From contig NC_009659.1 in the NCBI RefSeq assembly GCF_000013625.1, positions 3,720,001 through 3,784,000 on the forward strand: a stretch of 64,000 bases of DNA, read 5' to 3'. Numbering within the stretch: position 1 is the first letter of the stretch; the number at the start of each line of letters is the position of its first letter. A model generated the notes under the pieces. The model saw only the letters and a list, made by a program, of their open reading frames with translations, had not been told where the DNA came from and searched no databases. The translations under genes were made by a program, and so were the position numbers. This DNA is from Janthinobacterium sp. Marseille. GTDB lineage: Bacteria > Pseudomonadota > Gammaproteobacteria > Burkholderiales > Burkholderiaceae_D. Positions 28,928 to 38,683 of this stretch are shown here, piece by piece.

Positions 28928-28933
28928 TATAAT
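28928..28933 (+). promoter_or_regulatory. Possible -10 element of ponA
   Basis: A consensus TATAAT lies 35 bp before the ponA start. No good -35 is seen at 16-18 bp upstream, so the promoter call is tentative. Confidence 0.4.
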
Positions 28934-28968
28934 GGCCCGAATATCGACCCCTCACTTTTCCTCCCTGC

Positions 28969-31323
28969 ATGGCTTCCAAAAAATCATCGTCCGGCAGTAC
29001 CGAACCAAAACCAACTAAAAAACGCGCACCCAATTTGGCCTTACGACTCACCCTAGGGGTGATCGGCCTGATTACCGGGCTGGGCGTGATAGGTGCATTG
29101 ATTCTGGTATTTGCGCTGACCATGGCCTATCCGAACCTCCCGGCGCTGGATTCGCTGACCGATTACCGGCCCAAGATTCCACTGCGCATTTTCTCGGCAG
29201 ATAACGTCCTGATCGGCGAATTTGGCGAAGAAAGACGGAATTTGGTGCATATCAAGGAAATCCCGGACATCATGAAGAAAGCCGTGCTGGCTATCGAAGA
29301 TGACCGCTTCTTTGAACACGGCGGCGTCGACTACGTCGGGATCGTGCGCGCAGCCGTACACAATCTCAGCGGCGGCGCACGCCAAGGCGCTTCCACCATT
29401 ACCCAGCAGGTAGCGCGCAATTTCTTCCTGTCGAGCGAGCAAACGCTCAAACGCAAGATTTACGAAGTATTGCTGGCCTGGAAAATCGAGAAAAACCTGT
29501 CCAAGGACCAAATTCTTGAGGTGTATATGAACCAGATTTATCTGGGGCAACGCGCTTACGGCTTTTCATCGGCGGCCCAAATCTATTACGGCAAAAAACT
29601 GCAGCAAATCACGATAGCCGAGGCCGCGATGCTGGCCGGCCTGCCGAAAGCACCTTCCGCCTACAATCCGGTCGTCAATCCGAAACGCGCCAAGGCGCGC
29701 CAGCAATACATCCTGCAACGCATGTACCAGCTTGGCTATATCAGCGAGCCGGAATACACGCAAGCCAAGGAAGAAGAGCTCAAGATCAAGACAAATAGCA
29801 GCGAATTCGGCGTACATGCTGAATACGTAGCGGAAATGACGCGCCAACTAGTGTATGAACAATTCAAGGAAGAAACCTACACCCGTGGCCTGAACGTCTT
29901 CACCACTATTACCAAAGCGGATCAGGACGCGGCTTACCTCGCCGTGCGCCGCGGTGTCATGGATTACGAAAAGCGCCACGGCTACCGCGGCCCGGAAAGC
30001 TATATCGAAATCCCGAACAACAAGGAAGAAGCTGAAGCCGCGATTGAAGTCGAACTGGCCAACCATCCGGACAGTGACGACCTGGTCGCCGCCGTGGTCC
30101 TGGAAGCGACACCAAAATTGGTCCGCGCAGTCCTAGTATCCGGCGAAGAAATCCAGATTGAGGGTGCAGGCCTGACCTTTGCCGCCAACCTGTTGAGCGA
30201 AAAGGCCGCGCCGAACAAGCGCGTCAAACGTGGCGCAGTCATCCGCGTGATGCAGGAAGGCAAAGCCTGGAGCATCATCCAGATGCCTGAAGTTCAGTCC
30301 GCCTTCGTCGCCGCCAATACCAATGACGGGGCGATACGCGCGCTGGTCGGCGGCTTCGACTTCAACCGCAATAAATTCAACCACGTCACGCAGGCATGGC
30401 GCCAGCCCGGCTCTTCATTCAAGCCTTTCATCTATTCCGCTTCGCTGGAGAAAGGCCTGTCGCCGTCTACTATTATCAATGACGCACCTATCAGTTTCGA
30501 TGCTGGCCAGACCGGCGGCCAGCCGTGGGAACCAAAGAACTACGACGGCAAATACGATGGCCCAATGACAATGCGCAAAGGCCTGGCCAAATCGAAGAAT
30601 ATGATTTCGATCCGCATCCTGCATAAAATCGGCGCGAAGTACGGCCAGGAATACATCACGCGCTTTGGCTTTGATGCTGACAAGAATCCACCCTACCTGA
30701 CGCTGGCATTGGGTGCAGGCGCGGTGACGCCACTGCAGATGGCGGCAGCCTATTCAGTCTTCGCCAACGGTGGCTACAAAATCAGCCCATATATGATTTC
30801 CCGGATTACCGATGCCAACGGCAAGCTGCTGTCTGAAGTCAAACCGGATATGGCCGGCGACGAAGCAAACCGCGCCATCGATCCACGCAATGCCTTCCTG
30901 ATGGACAGCATGCTCAAGGGCGTTGTGACTTCAGGCACCGCGATCAAGGCAATGGCATTGAAACGCACCGACCTCGCCGGCAAGACCGGTACGACCAACG
31001 ATTCCTTTGATGCCTGGTTTGCCGGTTACCAGCCCAATATCGTCGGTATCGCATGGATAGGTTTCGACCAGCCGAAAAACCTCGGCAATCGTGAAACCGG
31101 TGGTGGCCTGGCGCTGCCAATCTGGATCAACTACATGCAGAAGGCGCTCAAGGATGCGCCTATAGTCGAACGTACCGTGCCGGAAGGCATTATTACGGTG
31201 AACGGCGAATATTATTATGCCGAGAGCCCGCCGGGGCTGGGCGTGCGGAACCTGGATGCGGGTGAAGCAAGCGGTCCGTCGAATGCACCGACCAAGGATG
31301 AAGTCAAAAACGAATTATTCTGA
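28969..31323 (+). CDS. ponA: Bifunctional penicillin-binding protein 1A
   Basis: A 784-residue class A PBP. One membrane helix (about 27-53) follows a Lys-rich cytoplasmic start. The GT51 glycosyltransferase domain has EDDRFFEHGGVD (catalytic Glu at 110) and GASTITQQVARN at about 140-150. The OB-like inserted domain lies near 315-430. The transpeptidase motifs are SSFK (active serine 482), SKN at 542-544 and KTGT at 672-675. It polymerises and cross-links peptidoglycan in the periplasm. No clear Shine-Dalgarno is visible before the ATG. It is a single gene closed by a strong terminator and is divergent from the pil operon, as in many proteobacteria. Confidence 0.97.
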   Translation: MASKKSSSGSTEPKPTKKRAPNLALRLTLGVIGLITGLGVIGALILVFALTMAYPNLPALDSLTDYRPKIPLRIFSADNVLIGEFGEERRNLVHIKEIPDIMKKAVLAIEDDRFFEHGGVDYVGIVRAAVHNLSGGARQGASTITQQVARNFFLSSEQTLKRKIYEVLLAWKIEKNLSKDQILEVYMNQIYLGQRAYGFSSAAQIYYGKKLQQITIAEAAMLAGLPKAPSAYNPVVNPKRAKARQQYILQRMYQLGYISEPEYTQAKEEELKIKTNSSEFGVHAEYVAEMTRQLVYEQFKEETYTRGLNVFTTITKADQDAAYLAVRRGVMDYEKRHGYRGPESYIEIPNNKEEAEAAIEVELANHPDSDDLVAAVVLEATPKLVRAVLVSGEEIQIEGAGLTFAANLLSEKAAPNKRVKRGAVIRVMQEGKAWSIIQMPEVQSAFVAANTNDGAIRALVGGFDFNRNKFNHVTQAWRQPGSSFKPFIYSASLEKGLSPSTIINDAPISFDAGQTGGQPWEPKNYDGKYDGPMTMRKGLAKSKNMISIRILHKIGAKYGQEYITRFGFDADKNPPYLTLALGAGAVTPLQMAAAYSVFANGGYKISPYMISRITDANGKLLSEVKPDMAGDEANRAIDPRNAFLMDSMLKGVVTSGTAIKAMALKRTDLAGKTGTTNDSFDAWFAGYQPNIVGIAWIGFDQPKNLGNRETGGGLALPIWINYMQKALKDAPIVERTVPEGIITVNGEYYYAESPPGLGVRNLDAGEASGPSNAPTKDEVKNELF

Positions 31324-31340
31324 TTTGACAGACAAACAAT

Positions 31341-31378
31341 AAAAAGCGGGAAGTCCGATAAAGACTTCCCGCTTTTTT
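31341..31378. terminator. Bidirectional terminator between ponA and cyaY
   Basis: Stem AAAGCGGGAAGTC / GACTTCCCGCTTT with a seven-base loop, a T tract on the plus side and an A tract on the left. It can end both the ponA and the cyaY transcripts. Confidence 0.92.
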
Positions 31379-31399
31379 ATGGCGTCAATCAGTAGCTGA

Positions 31400-31738
31400 T
31401 TAGTTCGCGTCCTGCAAAACGACCGGAATTCCACCCTGCTTGCTCACCATTTCCGACAAAGCCGCGAACAACTCCGCGCCGTCACGCGTGTTGATCCACT
31501 GCGTGCCGGTTGCCTTGAAATGGAAGCCGCCGGATTTGGCCGCCACCCACAGCTCCTGCATAGGGGCCTGGCTATTGACGATGATTTTCGAGCCGTTATC
31601 GATAAATTCGATCTCCAGCACATTGCCGCTACGCGTACATTCGACATCCAGATCACTGGTATCGGCCAAATCTTCCAGGCTGGCCTCAATTTGATCCAAA
31701 GTTGCTTCCGCTTGCTTCAGGAATTCTGATTCGGTCAT
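31400..31738 (-). CDS. cyaY: Frataxin-like iron donor CyaY
   Basis: A 112-residue frataxin homologue. An acidic first helix (ESEFLKQAEATLDQIEASLED) is followed by a beta sheet with VLEIEFIDNGSKIIVN, QELWVAAKSGGFHFK and WINTRDGAELFAALSE. The acidic ridge binds iron, and the protein tunes iron-sulfur cluster assembly through IscS. The ATG at 31738 (MTESEFL) is the normal family start; five extra codons upstream are open but unlikely. It is divergent from lptM, 40 bp away. Confidence 0.95.
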   Translation of the reverse strand: MTESEFLKQAEATLDQIEASLEDLADTSDLDVECTRSGNVLEIEFIDNGSKIIVNSQAPMQELWVAAKSGGFHFKATGTQWINTRDGAELFAALSEMVSKQGGIPVVLQDAN

Positions 31739-31778
31739 GCTACACTCCAACACGTTTCGTTAAACAGTGATTCTAATC

Positions 31779-31988
31779 GTGAAGTCCCAATCTGGTTTAT
31801 CGCGCTTCGTCGCGTTGCTTCCTACTCTTGCCGGCATAGCCTGCATCACCCTGCTCGCCGGTTGCGGCCAAAAAGGCCCGCTTTATATGCCGGGAAGCAA
31901 GCCGGTAGCCGGGCAGTCCAAAAAGTCAACACCGACCATTCCTCCGGCAACTCCTGCTCCAGCAGTTCCGTCATCCAATACCAAGTAA
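31779..31988 (+). CDS. lptM: Small lipoprotein LptM (YifL) family
   Basis: A 69-residue lipoprotein with a signal peptide ending CITLLAGC, the lipidated cysteine being followed by GQKGPLYMP. The C-GQKGPLY sequence is the hallmark of the LptM/YifL family, which in E. coli helps the LptD-LptE translocon mature. The rest is Pro/Ser/Thr-rich. It starts with GTG at 31779; an upstream in-frame GTG at 31767 is the alternative. lysA follows after 8 bp, the conserved cyaY-lptM-lysA order. Confidence 0.88.
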   Translation: MKSQSGLSRFVALLPTLAGIACITLLAGCGQKGPLYMPGSKPVAGQSKKSTPTIPPATPAPAVPSSNTK

Positions 31989-31996
31989 AACCCATC

Positions 31997-33280
31997 ATGT
32001 CGCATTTTTCTTACCAAGACGGTGTGCTCTGCGCGGAGAATACACCGCTGACGCAAATCGCCCGACAATTCGGCTCACCGACCTACATCTATTCCAAAGC
32101 TGCGCTGGTCGAGAACTTCTCGGCGTATGCCGACGCCTGCAAACAACATGGCCGCAACGATGAAACAGCGCTGGTTTGCTATTCCGTCAAATCGAATTCC
32201 AACCTGGCCGTGCTGAACCTGCTGGGCAAACTGGGTTCGGGTTTCGATATCGTATCCGGTGGCGAATTATTACGCGTATTGGCGGCCGGCGGTTCACCGC
32301 GCAAAGTTATTTTTTCCGGCGTCGGAAAATCACGCGAAGAAATGCAACTCGCCTTGTCGCACGACATCCTGTGCTTCAACGTCGAATCGATTCCTGAATT
32401 ACACAGATTGAATGCCGTTGCTGCAGAAATGGGCAAAAAGGCGTCAGTCTCGCTGCGCGTCAATCCCAACGTCGACGCCAAAACCCATCCTTATATCTCG
32501 ACCGGATTGAAAGACAACAAGTTCGGCATCGCTTATGAAGACACGTTGACGACTTATCGCGTCGCTGCAGCCTTGCCTAACATCGATGTCGTCGGCATCG
32601 ACTGCCATATCGGTTCGCAACTGCTGGATGATGCGCCACTGCTGGAAGCGGTCGACAAACTAATCGAGCTGATAGACACGCTGGATGCTGAAGGCATCCA
32701 TCTGCATCACCTGGATATCGGTGGCGGCATCGGCATCAACTACGACAACGACCAACCGGTTGCGGTCGGCGATTATCTAGCGCGTCTGTTTGCGAAGATA
32801 GATGCGTGGCGCAAGCAAAAACACGGCGGCGCACCGATCAAGGTTTTGTTTGAACCAGGTCGTTCCATCGTCGGTAATGCCGGCATCCTGCTGACCGAAG
32901 TCCAATACATCAAGCACGGCGAAACCAAAAACTTCGCCATCGTCGATGCGGCGATGAATGACCTGATGCGTCCGGCCATGTATGAAGCATGGCACGGTGT
33001 CCTGCCGGTAAAACAAAGCACTGCCGCAGCAGCGACCTACGATGTGGTTGGTCCGGTCTGCGAATCCGGCGACTGGCTGGCACGCTCGCGTGAACTGGCG
33101 ATAGAAGAAGGTGATTTGCTCGCCATCATGTCGGCGGGCGCGTATGGCATGACCATGTCATCCAACTACAACACACGTGGCAGGGCAGCAGAAGTCATGG
33201 TGGATGGTGACAAGGTACACCTGATACGCAAGCGTGAAGCTGCCAGTGATTTGTTTGCACTGGAATCACTACTGCCTTAA
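31997..33280 (+). CDS. lysA: Diaminopimelate decarboxylase
   Basis: A 427-residue PLP enzyme of the alanine-racemase fold that decarboxylates meso-diaminopimelate to L-lysine. The PLP lysine is in VCYSVKSNSNLAVL. GIDCHIGSQL and the phosphate-binding LDIGGGIGINY follow, and EPGRSIVGNAG contributes to the substrate site. GPVCESGDWLAR carries the active-site Cys-Glu from the partner subunit. The ATG at 31997 (MSHFSY) is the first codon after lptM; an open frame overlapping lptM is a shadow. It ends the short lptM-lysA unit. Confidence 0.97.
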   Translation: MSHFSYQDGVLCAENTPLTQIARQFGSPTYIYSKAALVENFSAYADACKQHGRNDETALVCYSVKSNSNLAVLNLLGKLGSGFDIVSGGELLRVLAAGGSPRKVIFSGVGKSREEMQLALSHDILCFNVESIPELHRLNAVAAEMGKKASVSLRVNPNVDAKTHPYISTGLKDNKFGIAYEDTLTTYRVAAALPNIDVVGIDCHIGSQLLDDAPLLEAVDKLIELIDTLDAEGIHLHHLDIGGGIGINYDNDQPVAVGDYLARLFAKIDAWRKQKHGGAPIKVLFEPGRSIVGNAGILLTEVQYIKHGETKNFAIVDAAMNDLMRPAMYEAWHGVLPVKQSTAAAATYDVVGPVCESGDWLARSRELAIEEGDLLAIMSAGAYGMTMSSNYNTRGRAAEVMVDGDKVHLIRKREAASDLFALESLLP

Positions 33281-33293
33281 AGGTATAAACAAG

Positions 33294-33321
33294 AACGGGA
33301 CGCAAAGCATCCCGTTTTTTT
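33294..33321. terminator. Terminator between lysA and msrQ
   Basis: AACGGGA / TCCCGTT stem with a nine-base loop and a run of seven T on the plus side, 13 bp after lysA. It also lies just beyond the msrQ stop and may serve both directions. Confidence 0.87.
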
Positions 33322-33961
33322 ATGTTGCGCGCCGCGCCACTACCGGTGTCTGCGCACGTTTTTGCCACCACCAGACGACCCGCAGCAACAACAATACACC
33401 GACGATAGAACCGAAGATAATCGGCTGCTCAAAATCGTGCTTGCCCGCCTTCATCCACCAGTAATGCAAAATCCCCAGCAATGCGATCGCGTAGATCAGG
33501 CGATGCAGCCATTGCCAGCGCTTACCGCCCAGCCGTTTGACCATGCCATTGGTACTCGTTACTGCGAGCGGGATCAGCAACACAAACGCCGTGAAGCCCA
33601 CGGTAATGAACGGGCGCTTCAATACATCTGCCCACATCTCGCTGACATCAAAGAAATGATCGAACCAGAAGAAAGTCATGAAATGCAGGCTGGCGTAAAA
33701 GAAGGCAAACAAACCCAGCATGCGGCGCAGCTTGAGCAACCAGTTCCATTTGCTGAAGCGACGTAGCGGCGTGATCGCCAGCGTCATGCACAGGAAGTAT
33801 AAAGTCCAGTCACCCGTATTGCGCGTAATGAACTCAATAGGATTGGCGCCCAGCTGATCTGTTACCGTGAACACGGCGAGCCGGGCGAAAGGCAGCAAAG
33901 CCAGCAGGAACAGCACGCATTTCACCAGCGTGAGTTGGCGCGGAGTAGGATTAATATTCAT
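33320..33961 (-). CDS. msrQ: Heme-binding membrane subunit MsrQ
   Basis: A 213-residue integral membrane protein with six predicted helices of the ferric reductase-like (YedZ) family. Histidines such as those in FYASLHFMTFFW, WQWLHRLIYA and ALLGILHYWW are the expected heme b ligands. MsrQ passes electrons from the quinone pool to MsrP. It lies 43 bp after msrP on the same strand. Its C-terminus (KRAQTPVVARRAT) is short and basic. Confidence 0.94.
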   Translation of the reverse strand: MNINPTPRQLTLVKCVLFLLALLPFARLAVFTVTDQLGANPIEFITRNTGDWTLYFLCMTLAITPLRRFSKWNWLLKLRRMLGLFAFFYASLHFMTFFWFDHFFDVSEMWADVLKRPFITVGFTAFVLLIPLAVTSTNGMVKRLGGKRWQWLHRLIYAIALLGILHYWWMKAGKHDFEQPIIFGSIVGVLLLLRVVWWWQKRAQTPVVARRAT

Positions 33962-34004
33962 GATGCTTAATTCGTCAGCCGCGCCTAAAGGTTACAGACG
34001 TAAC

Positions 34005-34982
34005 TCAGAAAAATTTCTTCAAATCCATGCCAGTGTACAAAGACGCAACCTGGCTATAGCCGTTAAACATCAGGGTCGGGCGCTTCTTGGTGAACAAGCC
34101 GTCTTCACCGATACGACGCTCGCTGGCTTGCGACCAGCGCGGATGATCGACTTGCGGATTCACATTCGAATAAAAGCCGTACTCGCGCGGCGCAGCCAGG
34201 TTCCACGCGGTACGCGGCTGCTCTTTGACAAAGCGGATCTTGACGATGGACTTGGCCGATTTGAAGCCATACTTCCACGGCGTCACGATACGTACAGGCG
34301 CGCCGTTCTGGTTCGGCAATACTTCGCCATACATGCCCAGCGTCAACAGCGTCAGCGGATGATTCGCCTCGTCTAGACGCAGGCCCTCTACATAAGGCCA
34401 GTCCAGCACGGCGCGATTCAAGCCATGCATAGCTTCCTTATCGGCGACGGTCACGAATTCGACGTACTTGGCATTGGAGTTCGGCTCAACTTTCTTAATC
34501 AACTCCGACAATGAATAACCTATCCACGGAATCACCATCGACCAACCTTCGACACAACGCAGGCGATAGACACGTTCTTCCAGTGGTGCCAGCTTCAACA
34601 GGCTGTCCAAATCCAGCGTCATCGGCTTCTTGATTTCACCTTCTATGGACACGGTCCACGGCCGCGTCTTCAAGGCCGATGCATAGCGTGCCGGGCTTTC
34701 CTTGTCGGTGCCGAACTCGTAATAATTATTGTAGGTCGTCGCATCTTTATATGACGTTTGCTTGTCGAGCACAACGTAGGCGGGATTTTGCTGTGCCGCC
34801 AGCTTTTGCGCGGCAGGCGCGGCGAAGGCTTCGCGCGAAGCCATCTCCAGCAAAGCGCCGCCTGCGATAGAACCAAGCGCAAGTTTGCGGATAAAGTCAC
34901 GCCGCGACTCAAAAACCTGGCGCGGCGTGATTTCAGATGCAAACGGGAGGTCTATTCCGTTCGGATTACGTTTGATCAACAT
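34005..34982 (-). CDS. msrP: Periplasmic methionine sulfoxide reductase, molybdopterin subunit MsrP
   Basis: A 325-residue molybdoenzyme. A Tat signal is clear: [20 protein letters not shown] with the twin arginine at about 27-28 and cleavage after AFA. The mature protein has the sulfite-oxidase fold, with the Mo-ligand cysteine in [11 protein letters not shown]. MsrP reduces methionine sulfoxide in periplasmic proteins damaged by reactive chlorine or oxygen, with electrons from MsrQ. GGAG precedes the ATG. It is the first gene of the msrPQ pair. Confidence 0.96.
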   Translation of the reverse strand: MLIKRNPNGIDLPFASEITPRQVFESRRDFIRKLALGSIAGGALLEMASREAFAAPAAQKLAAQQNPAYVVLDKQTSYKDATTYNNYYEFGTDKESPARYASALKTRPWTVSIEGEIKKPMTLDLDSLLKLAPLEERVYRLRCVEGWSMVIPWIGYSLSELIKKVEPNSNAKYVEFVTVADKEAMHGLNRAVLDWPYVEGLRLDEANHPLTLLTLGMYGEVLPNQNGAPVRIVTPWKYGFKSAKSIVKIRFVKEQPRTAWNLAAPREYGFYSNVNPQVDHPRWSQASERRIGEDGLFTKKRPTLMFNGYSQVASLYTGMDLKKFF

Positions 34983-35128
34983 GGCAACTCCGTATGACGA
35001 TTGTGCTCATTAGTCTGATTCAGACTCGCCAACCTTACAGGAGTTTCAAAATAGAAAGGGGAAACTGAAAATTCAGTCTCCCCTCTTCGCACCACTTTAA
35101 AAGTGTGTATTTTATTTAAAATCGGATC

Positions 35129-36280
35129 TTACAGTTCACCGTAGGAATGCAAGCCGGACAGGAACATATTCACACCAAGGAAGGCGAAAGTTGTCACCAG
35201 CAAACCGATAACGGCCCACCAGGCTGCGATCTTGCCGCGCAAACCCTTCATCAGGCGCATATGCAACCAGGACGCATAGTTAAGCCAGACGATCAGTGCC
35301 CACGTTTCTTTCGGATCCCACGACCAGTAACCACCCCATGCTTCGGCCGCCCACAAGGCACCGAGAATGGTGGCGATGGTGAAGAAAGCGAAGCCGACGG
35401 CAATCGCCTTGTACATCACGTCATCCAACACTTCCAGCGCAGGCAAGCGGTCCACCAGCATGCCGTGCGATTTCAACAGGTAAGCGATGGCCACCATCGC
35501 CGCCAGTGCAAAGGTGCCGTAGCCGATGAAATTGGCCGGCACATGTATCTTCATCCACCAGCTTTGCAGGGCCGGTACCAAAGGCTGGATTTCCGCCGCA
35601 TCACGCGTGACGGTGTACCAGAGCAGGAAGCCAACCGCCGCCGAAATCACCAGCAATACAAACGGGCCCAATTGACGCGTTGCATACACTTGTTCGTAGT
35701 ACAAATAAAACAAGGCGGTGATCATGCAGAACAGGATGAATACTTCATACAGGTTGGAAACCGGGATATGGCCGACATCCGCACCTATCAGGTAAGACTC
35801 ATACCAGCGTACCAGCATGCCGGTGAACCCCATCACCACTGCAGCCCAGCACAATTTGCTGCCAAGCGAAGCGCCAGTCGCCGAGCGCGTAATCAGGCCA
35901 CCCCAGTAAAACACCGTAGATAAGAGGAAGAGCGTACTCATCCACAGGATTGCGGACTGGCTGGACAATAAATATTTGAGGAAGAACTTTTGGTCGGCCA
36001 TTGCCAGCGCGCCGCCGTACATGGCAATCGCGGAAAGCGACAAGACTGCCAGCAAAGCCATCAGCCAACGTACCGATTTCCAGTGCCAGCCAAGCCAGGC
36101 AAAAGTCGGAGCTGCCAGGACGAGGATCACTTCCTCGTAAATATCCATGTGATGGCCAAAGCGATTCAGCGCAAACAGGGACGCTGCCAATAAGGCGGCA
36201 CCGTACAACCAATCGAGCGCGGTCAAGCGCTTGAAGAAACCCGGAGGCTGCGTATAAATCTGCTCTTGTACTGCGTCCAT
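35129..36280 (-). CDS. ccsB: System II cytochrome c biogenesis protein CcsB (CcsA/ResC type)
   Basis: A 383-residue membrane protein with eight or more helices. Near the C-terminus the heme-handling WWD-type motif reads WGGYWSWDPKETW, followed by LNYASWLHMRL with an external histidine. With ResB it forms the heme export and attachment complex of System II cytochrome c maturation. GGAG lies before the ATG. It follows resB after 146 bp, longer than expected for coupled translation; no terminator or clear promoter is visible in that gap. Confidence 0.94.
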   Translation of the reverse strand: MDAVQEQIYTQPPGFFKRLTALDWLYGAALLAASLFALNRFGHHMDIYEEVILVLAAPTFAWLGWHWKSVRWLMALLAVLSLSAIAMYGGALAMADQKFFLKYLLSSQSAILWMSTLFLLSTVFYWGGLITRSATGASLGSKLCWAAVVMGFTGMLVRWYESYLIGADVGHIPVSNLYEVFILFCMITALFYLYYEQVYATRQLGPFVLLVISAAVGFLLWYTVTRDAAEIQPLVPALQSWWMKIHVPANFIGYGTFALAAMVAIAYLLKSHGMLVDRLPALEVLDDVMYKAIAVGFAFFTIATILGALWAAEAWGGYWSWDPKETWALIVWLNYASWLHMRLMKGLRGKIAAWWAVIGLLVTTFAFLGVNMFLSGLHSYGEL

Positions 36281-36426
36281 TGCTATCTCCGTAATGATTA
36301 CTACCGGCTGACCCGCAAGCCATGCTCAGTGTAAATTCTTTATGTGTATCCGGAACTCATTTCACAAATATACGTGATATGCGCTCTTATATAAAAGCAG
36401 AACCACAAGTGCGACCCGGACCCTGC

Positions 36427-38550
36427 TTATTTCTGTGGCGATCCGGCTTGCAGCAACTGCTGTTTAAATATTTCAAATTCTTTCTCGAAATCCAGCGTCT
36501 TGCGTTGTGAACTCATTGCCATAATCGCATGTGCACCGCCATCATCCTCTGCCTTGATCCAGATCCAGACCCTGCGTTCGCGTATATAGAACATCGAGAA
36601 CACACCGAGCACCAGTAACAGGCAACCGAAATAAACAATGTTTTTCCCTGGTGAACGTGTGACTTGCAAGACCGAAGCCTTGACTTCATCAAAGCCCTGC
36701 AACTGCAGGTAAACCGGCGCACCGTAGAAGAATGCATCGGAAATGGCATTCGTCGCCAGTTGCAGGAAGCGGCCATGCTTTTCATCCAGCTCGACCGGCT
36801 TCAAGCCTTCTTTCTCGCGTGCAATCTGCCACAAATCCCACATGCTGCCATTCATGATTTTCATGAAAATATCGGCGGCTTTTTCCTGATCCTGCGCCGG
36901 GATGCGTTCCAGGAACTTCGACACGGCAATATAACCCGCATCCTGTCCGTCACCGGCAAAAATTGTCAAACCCTTCAGGGCCGAAGCCTGCAATTGCGCG
37001 CGCAGGGCGCTGACGCCATCGCGTGCTTCCGGCAACGCACGTTGTGCATAACGCTGTGCAGCAAGTTCACGCAATTGCGGATTGAGGATGGCGGCACGCA
37101 AACGCATCCACTCATCCACCGTATCGTTATCATCAGCGGGGATCCTCAAGAAGCGGAACTGGTCTGCTGGCGATTCACGCATACCGGCAAGGAACACATA
37201 TGCACCGTCAACCAGCACCGGTTGCATATAGTTGTGATATTCACGCGCCTGGCCGTTGCGATCGCGCAATTTGTATTGCACGCTAGGGCCGACATTTTTC
37301 AGGTCTTTATTATTGGCACTCTTTGCCGCCGAACCCAGATGCTTGTCAAAACTTGAAGACAAACCCTGGTTCGGATTCACCGCCCGCACATCCTGTCCAT
37401 TCTTCGCCATATTCTCGACATTGAAGGCGCGGAAGCCGGACCACTCGACCGTGTAATCAGCATTTTTTCCGGAAGCAGCCAACGGCGTGGTATTACCCAC
37501 TTCGCCCTGTAAAGAGAAGGCGGCATGTGCAGCTCCCTGCATCGGGTAACCGGTAACTTTCAGCTTGCTGCCGCCATCTTCAAATGAAGACTGGTAGACC
37601 GCTACACCACGATAGATCAAAGGTTCGTTCACCTTGATCGTCGCCGGGAAAACTTTGCCGTTTTCATGATCCGTCACCACCACCTCACTGGCAAACAATT
37701 TCGGCATGCCGGTCGAGTAGTAATCGATGATGAAACGCTTGAGCTGGATCGTGAATGGCAAATCCTGGATCAGTACGCCATCCTGCTGTGAAATGATGGC
37801 GGTACTGCTACTGCTTCCTTCCGGAATCAGGGTATTGCCGCGGAAAGTCGGATTGCCCAAACCCAGGCGATGTTGCTCAGGTATCTGCGCAATGATGCCG
37901 TTGCCGGCGAACGGTGTTTTATTAAAGAGCAGCTTTTGTACACGTATCGGCAAGTCGGAATCGAGCAAGCCGCCGAGGCAGATAATCACGATGGACGCGT
38001 GTGCAAAGATATAGCCCCATTTATTCGCAGCACCTTGCTTGGCCGCAATCAGGGTCGCATTTTCTTTTTCGACTACCTTGGTTTTATAGCCGTTCGCGGT
38101 AACGCGTGCCAAGGTTTGCGCTGTCAGCGCCGCACGCGAAATATCGACACGCCATTCCGCCTTGTGATGGAAGTTGCGCAACGATTGTTCGCGCACATTT
38201 TCGCGCCAGCTGCGCATGTCTTTCAACATCTTGGGAGCGTTGCGCAACAGGCACAGCGAAGTGGAAACGACCAGGAAGCCCATGATCACCAGGAACCACC
38301 AGGTGGAGTACACCGCGTACAGGTTCAGCTTGCTGAAGACTTCGAACCAGAAAGGGCCGAACTGATTGACGTAATTCGTCATCGGTTCGTTTTGCTTGAG
38401 GACGGTACCGATAATCGATGCAATCGAAATCAGTGTCAGCAAACTGATTGCAAAACGCATCGAGGACAGCAATTCAACACTATCTGCCAACCAACGGCGG
38501 CTGGTTTTCAGTTCCCAACCGCCCGTGCTTGTTTCTGTTTCACTTGTCAT
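36427..38550 (-). CDS. resB: System II cytochrome c biogenesis protein ResB
   Basis: A 707-residue ResB protein. Three helices lie in the first 200 residues (LSSMRFAISLLTLISIASII, TWWFLVIMGFLVVS, GYIFAHASIVIICLGGLL). A large periplasmic region of about 430 residues follows, and a fourth helix near 640 (NIVYFGCLLLVLGVFSMFYI) precedes a cytoplasmic tail. Family members contact the apocytochrome CxxCH and hold heme with CcsB. Complete in length for the betaproteobacterial form. It lies between cytochrome c4 and ccsB, the usual order. Confidence 0.95.
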   Translation of the reverse strand: MTSETETSTGGWELKTSRRWLADSVELLSSMRFAISLLTLISIASIIGTVLKQNEPMTNYVNQFGPFWFEVFSKLNLYAVYSTWWFLVIMGFLVVSTSLCLLRNAPKMLKDMRSWRENVREQSLRNFHHKAEWRVDISRAALTAQTLARVTANGYKTKVVEKENATLIAAKQGAANKWGYIFAHASIVIICLGGLLDSDLPIRVQKLLFNKTPFAGNGIIAQIPEQHRLGLGNPTFRGNTLIPEGSSSSTAIISQQDGVLIQDLPFTIQLKRFIIDYYSTGMPKLFASEVVVTDHENGKVFPATIKVNEPLIYRGVAVYQSSFEDGGSKLKVTGYPMQGAAHAAFSLQGEVGNTTPLAASGKNADYTVEWSGFRAFNVENMAKNGQDVRAVNPNQGLSSSFDKHLGSAAKSANNKDLKNVGPSVQYKLRDRNGQAREYHNYMQPVLVDGAYVFLAGMRESPADQFRFLRIPADDNDTVDEWMRLRAAILNPQLRELAAQRYAQRALPEARDGVSALRAQLQASALKGLTIFAGDGQDAGYIAVSKFLERIPAQDQEKAADIFMKIMNGSMWDLWQIAREKEGLKPVELDEKHGRFLQLATNAISDAFFYGAPVYLQLQGFDEVKASVLQVTRSPGKNIVYFGCLLLVLGVFSMFYIRERRVWIWIKAEDDGGAHAIMAMSSQRKTLDFEKEFEIFKQQLLQAGSPQK

Positions 38551-38630
38551 TACTTCATCCTCAATCTACTGCGGTCGGCCAGATGCACAGCCATAAATTA
38601 GCTGTTTGGCACGATGTCTCCGTATAAAGC

Positions 38631-38664
38631 AAAAAGGGGTAGCCTGAGCCACCCCTTTTTTTTA
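38631..38664 (-). terminator. Terminator after cytochrome c4
   Basis: On the minus strand GGGGTGGC and GCTACCCC (one G-T pair) form a stem followed by TTTTT. It lies 20 bp after the cytochrome c4 stop and before resB, so the two may be separate transcripts. Confidence 0.82.
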
Positions 38665-38683
38665 TTTTCTGGCGCTTATTTTA

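Larger units (their letters stand above)
28603..28968. other. Divergent intergenic region between pilM and ponA
   Basis: A 366-bp, AT-rich region with no supported gene. It holds the leader and probable promoter of the pil operon on the minus strand (a TTGACA at 28657-28662 is a possible -35, but no -10 at normal spacing is convincing). It also holds a perfect 10-bp inverted repeat at 28686-28709 and a TATAAT at 28928-28933 in front of ponA. Confidence 0.7.

Noticed and set aside
35057..35084. Imperfect inverted repeat AGGGGAAACTGAAA/ATTCAGTCTCCCCT between ccsB and msrP
   Set aside because: There is one A-C mismatch and no clean T tract on either strand, so I did not call it a terminator, although it may end ccsB transcripts in part.
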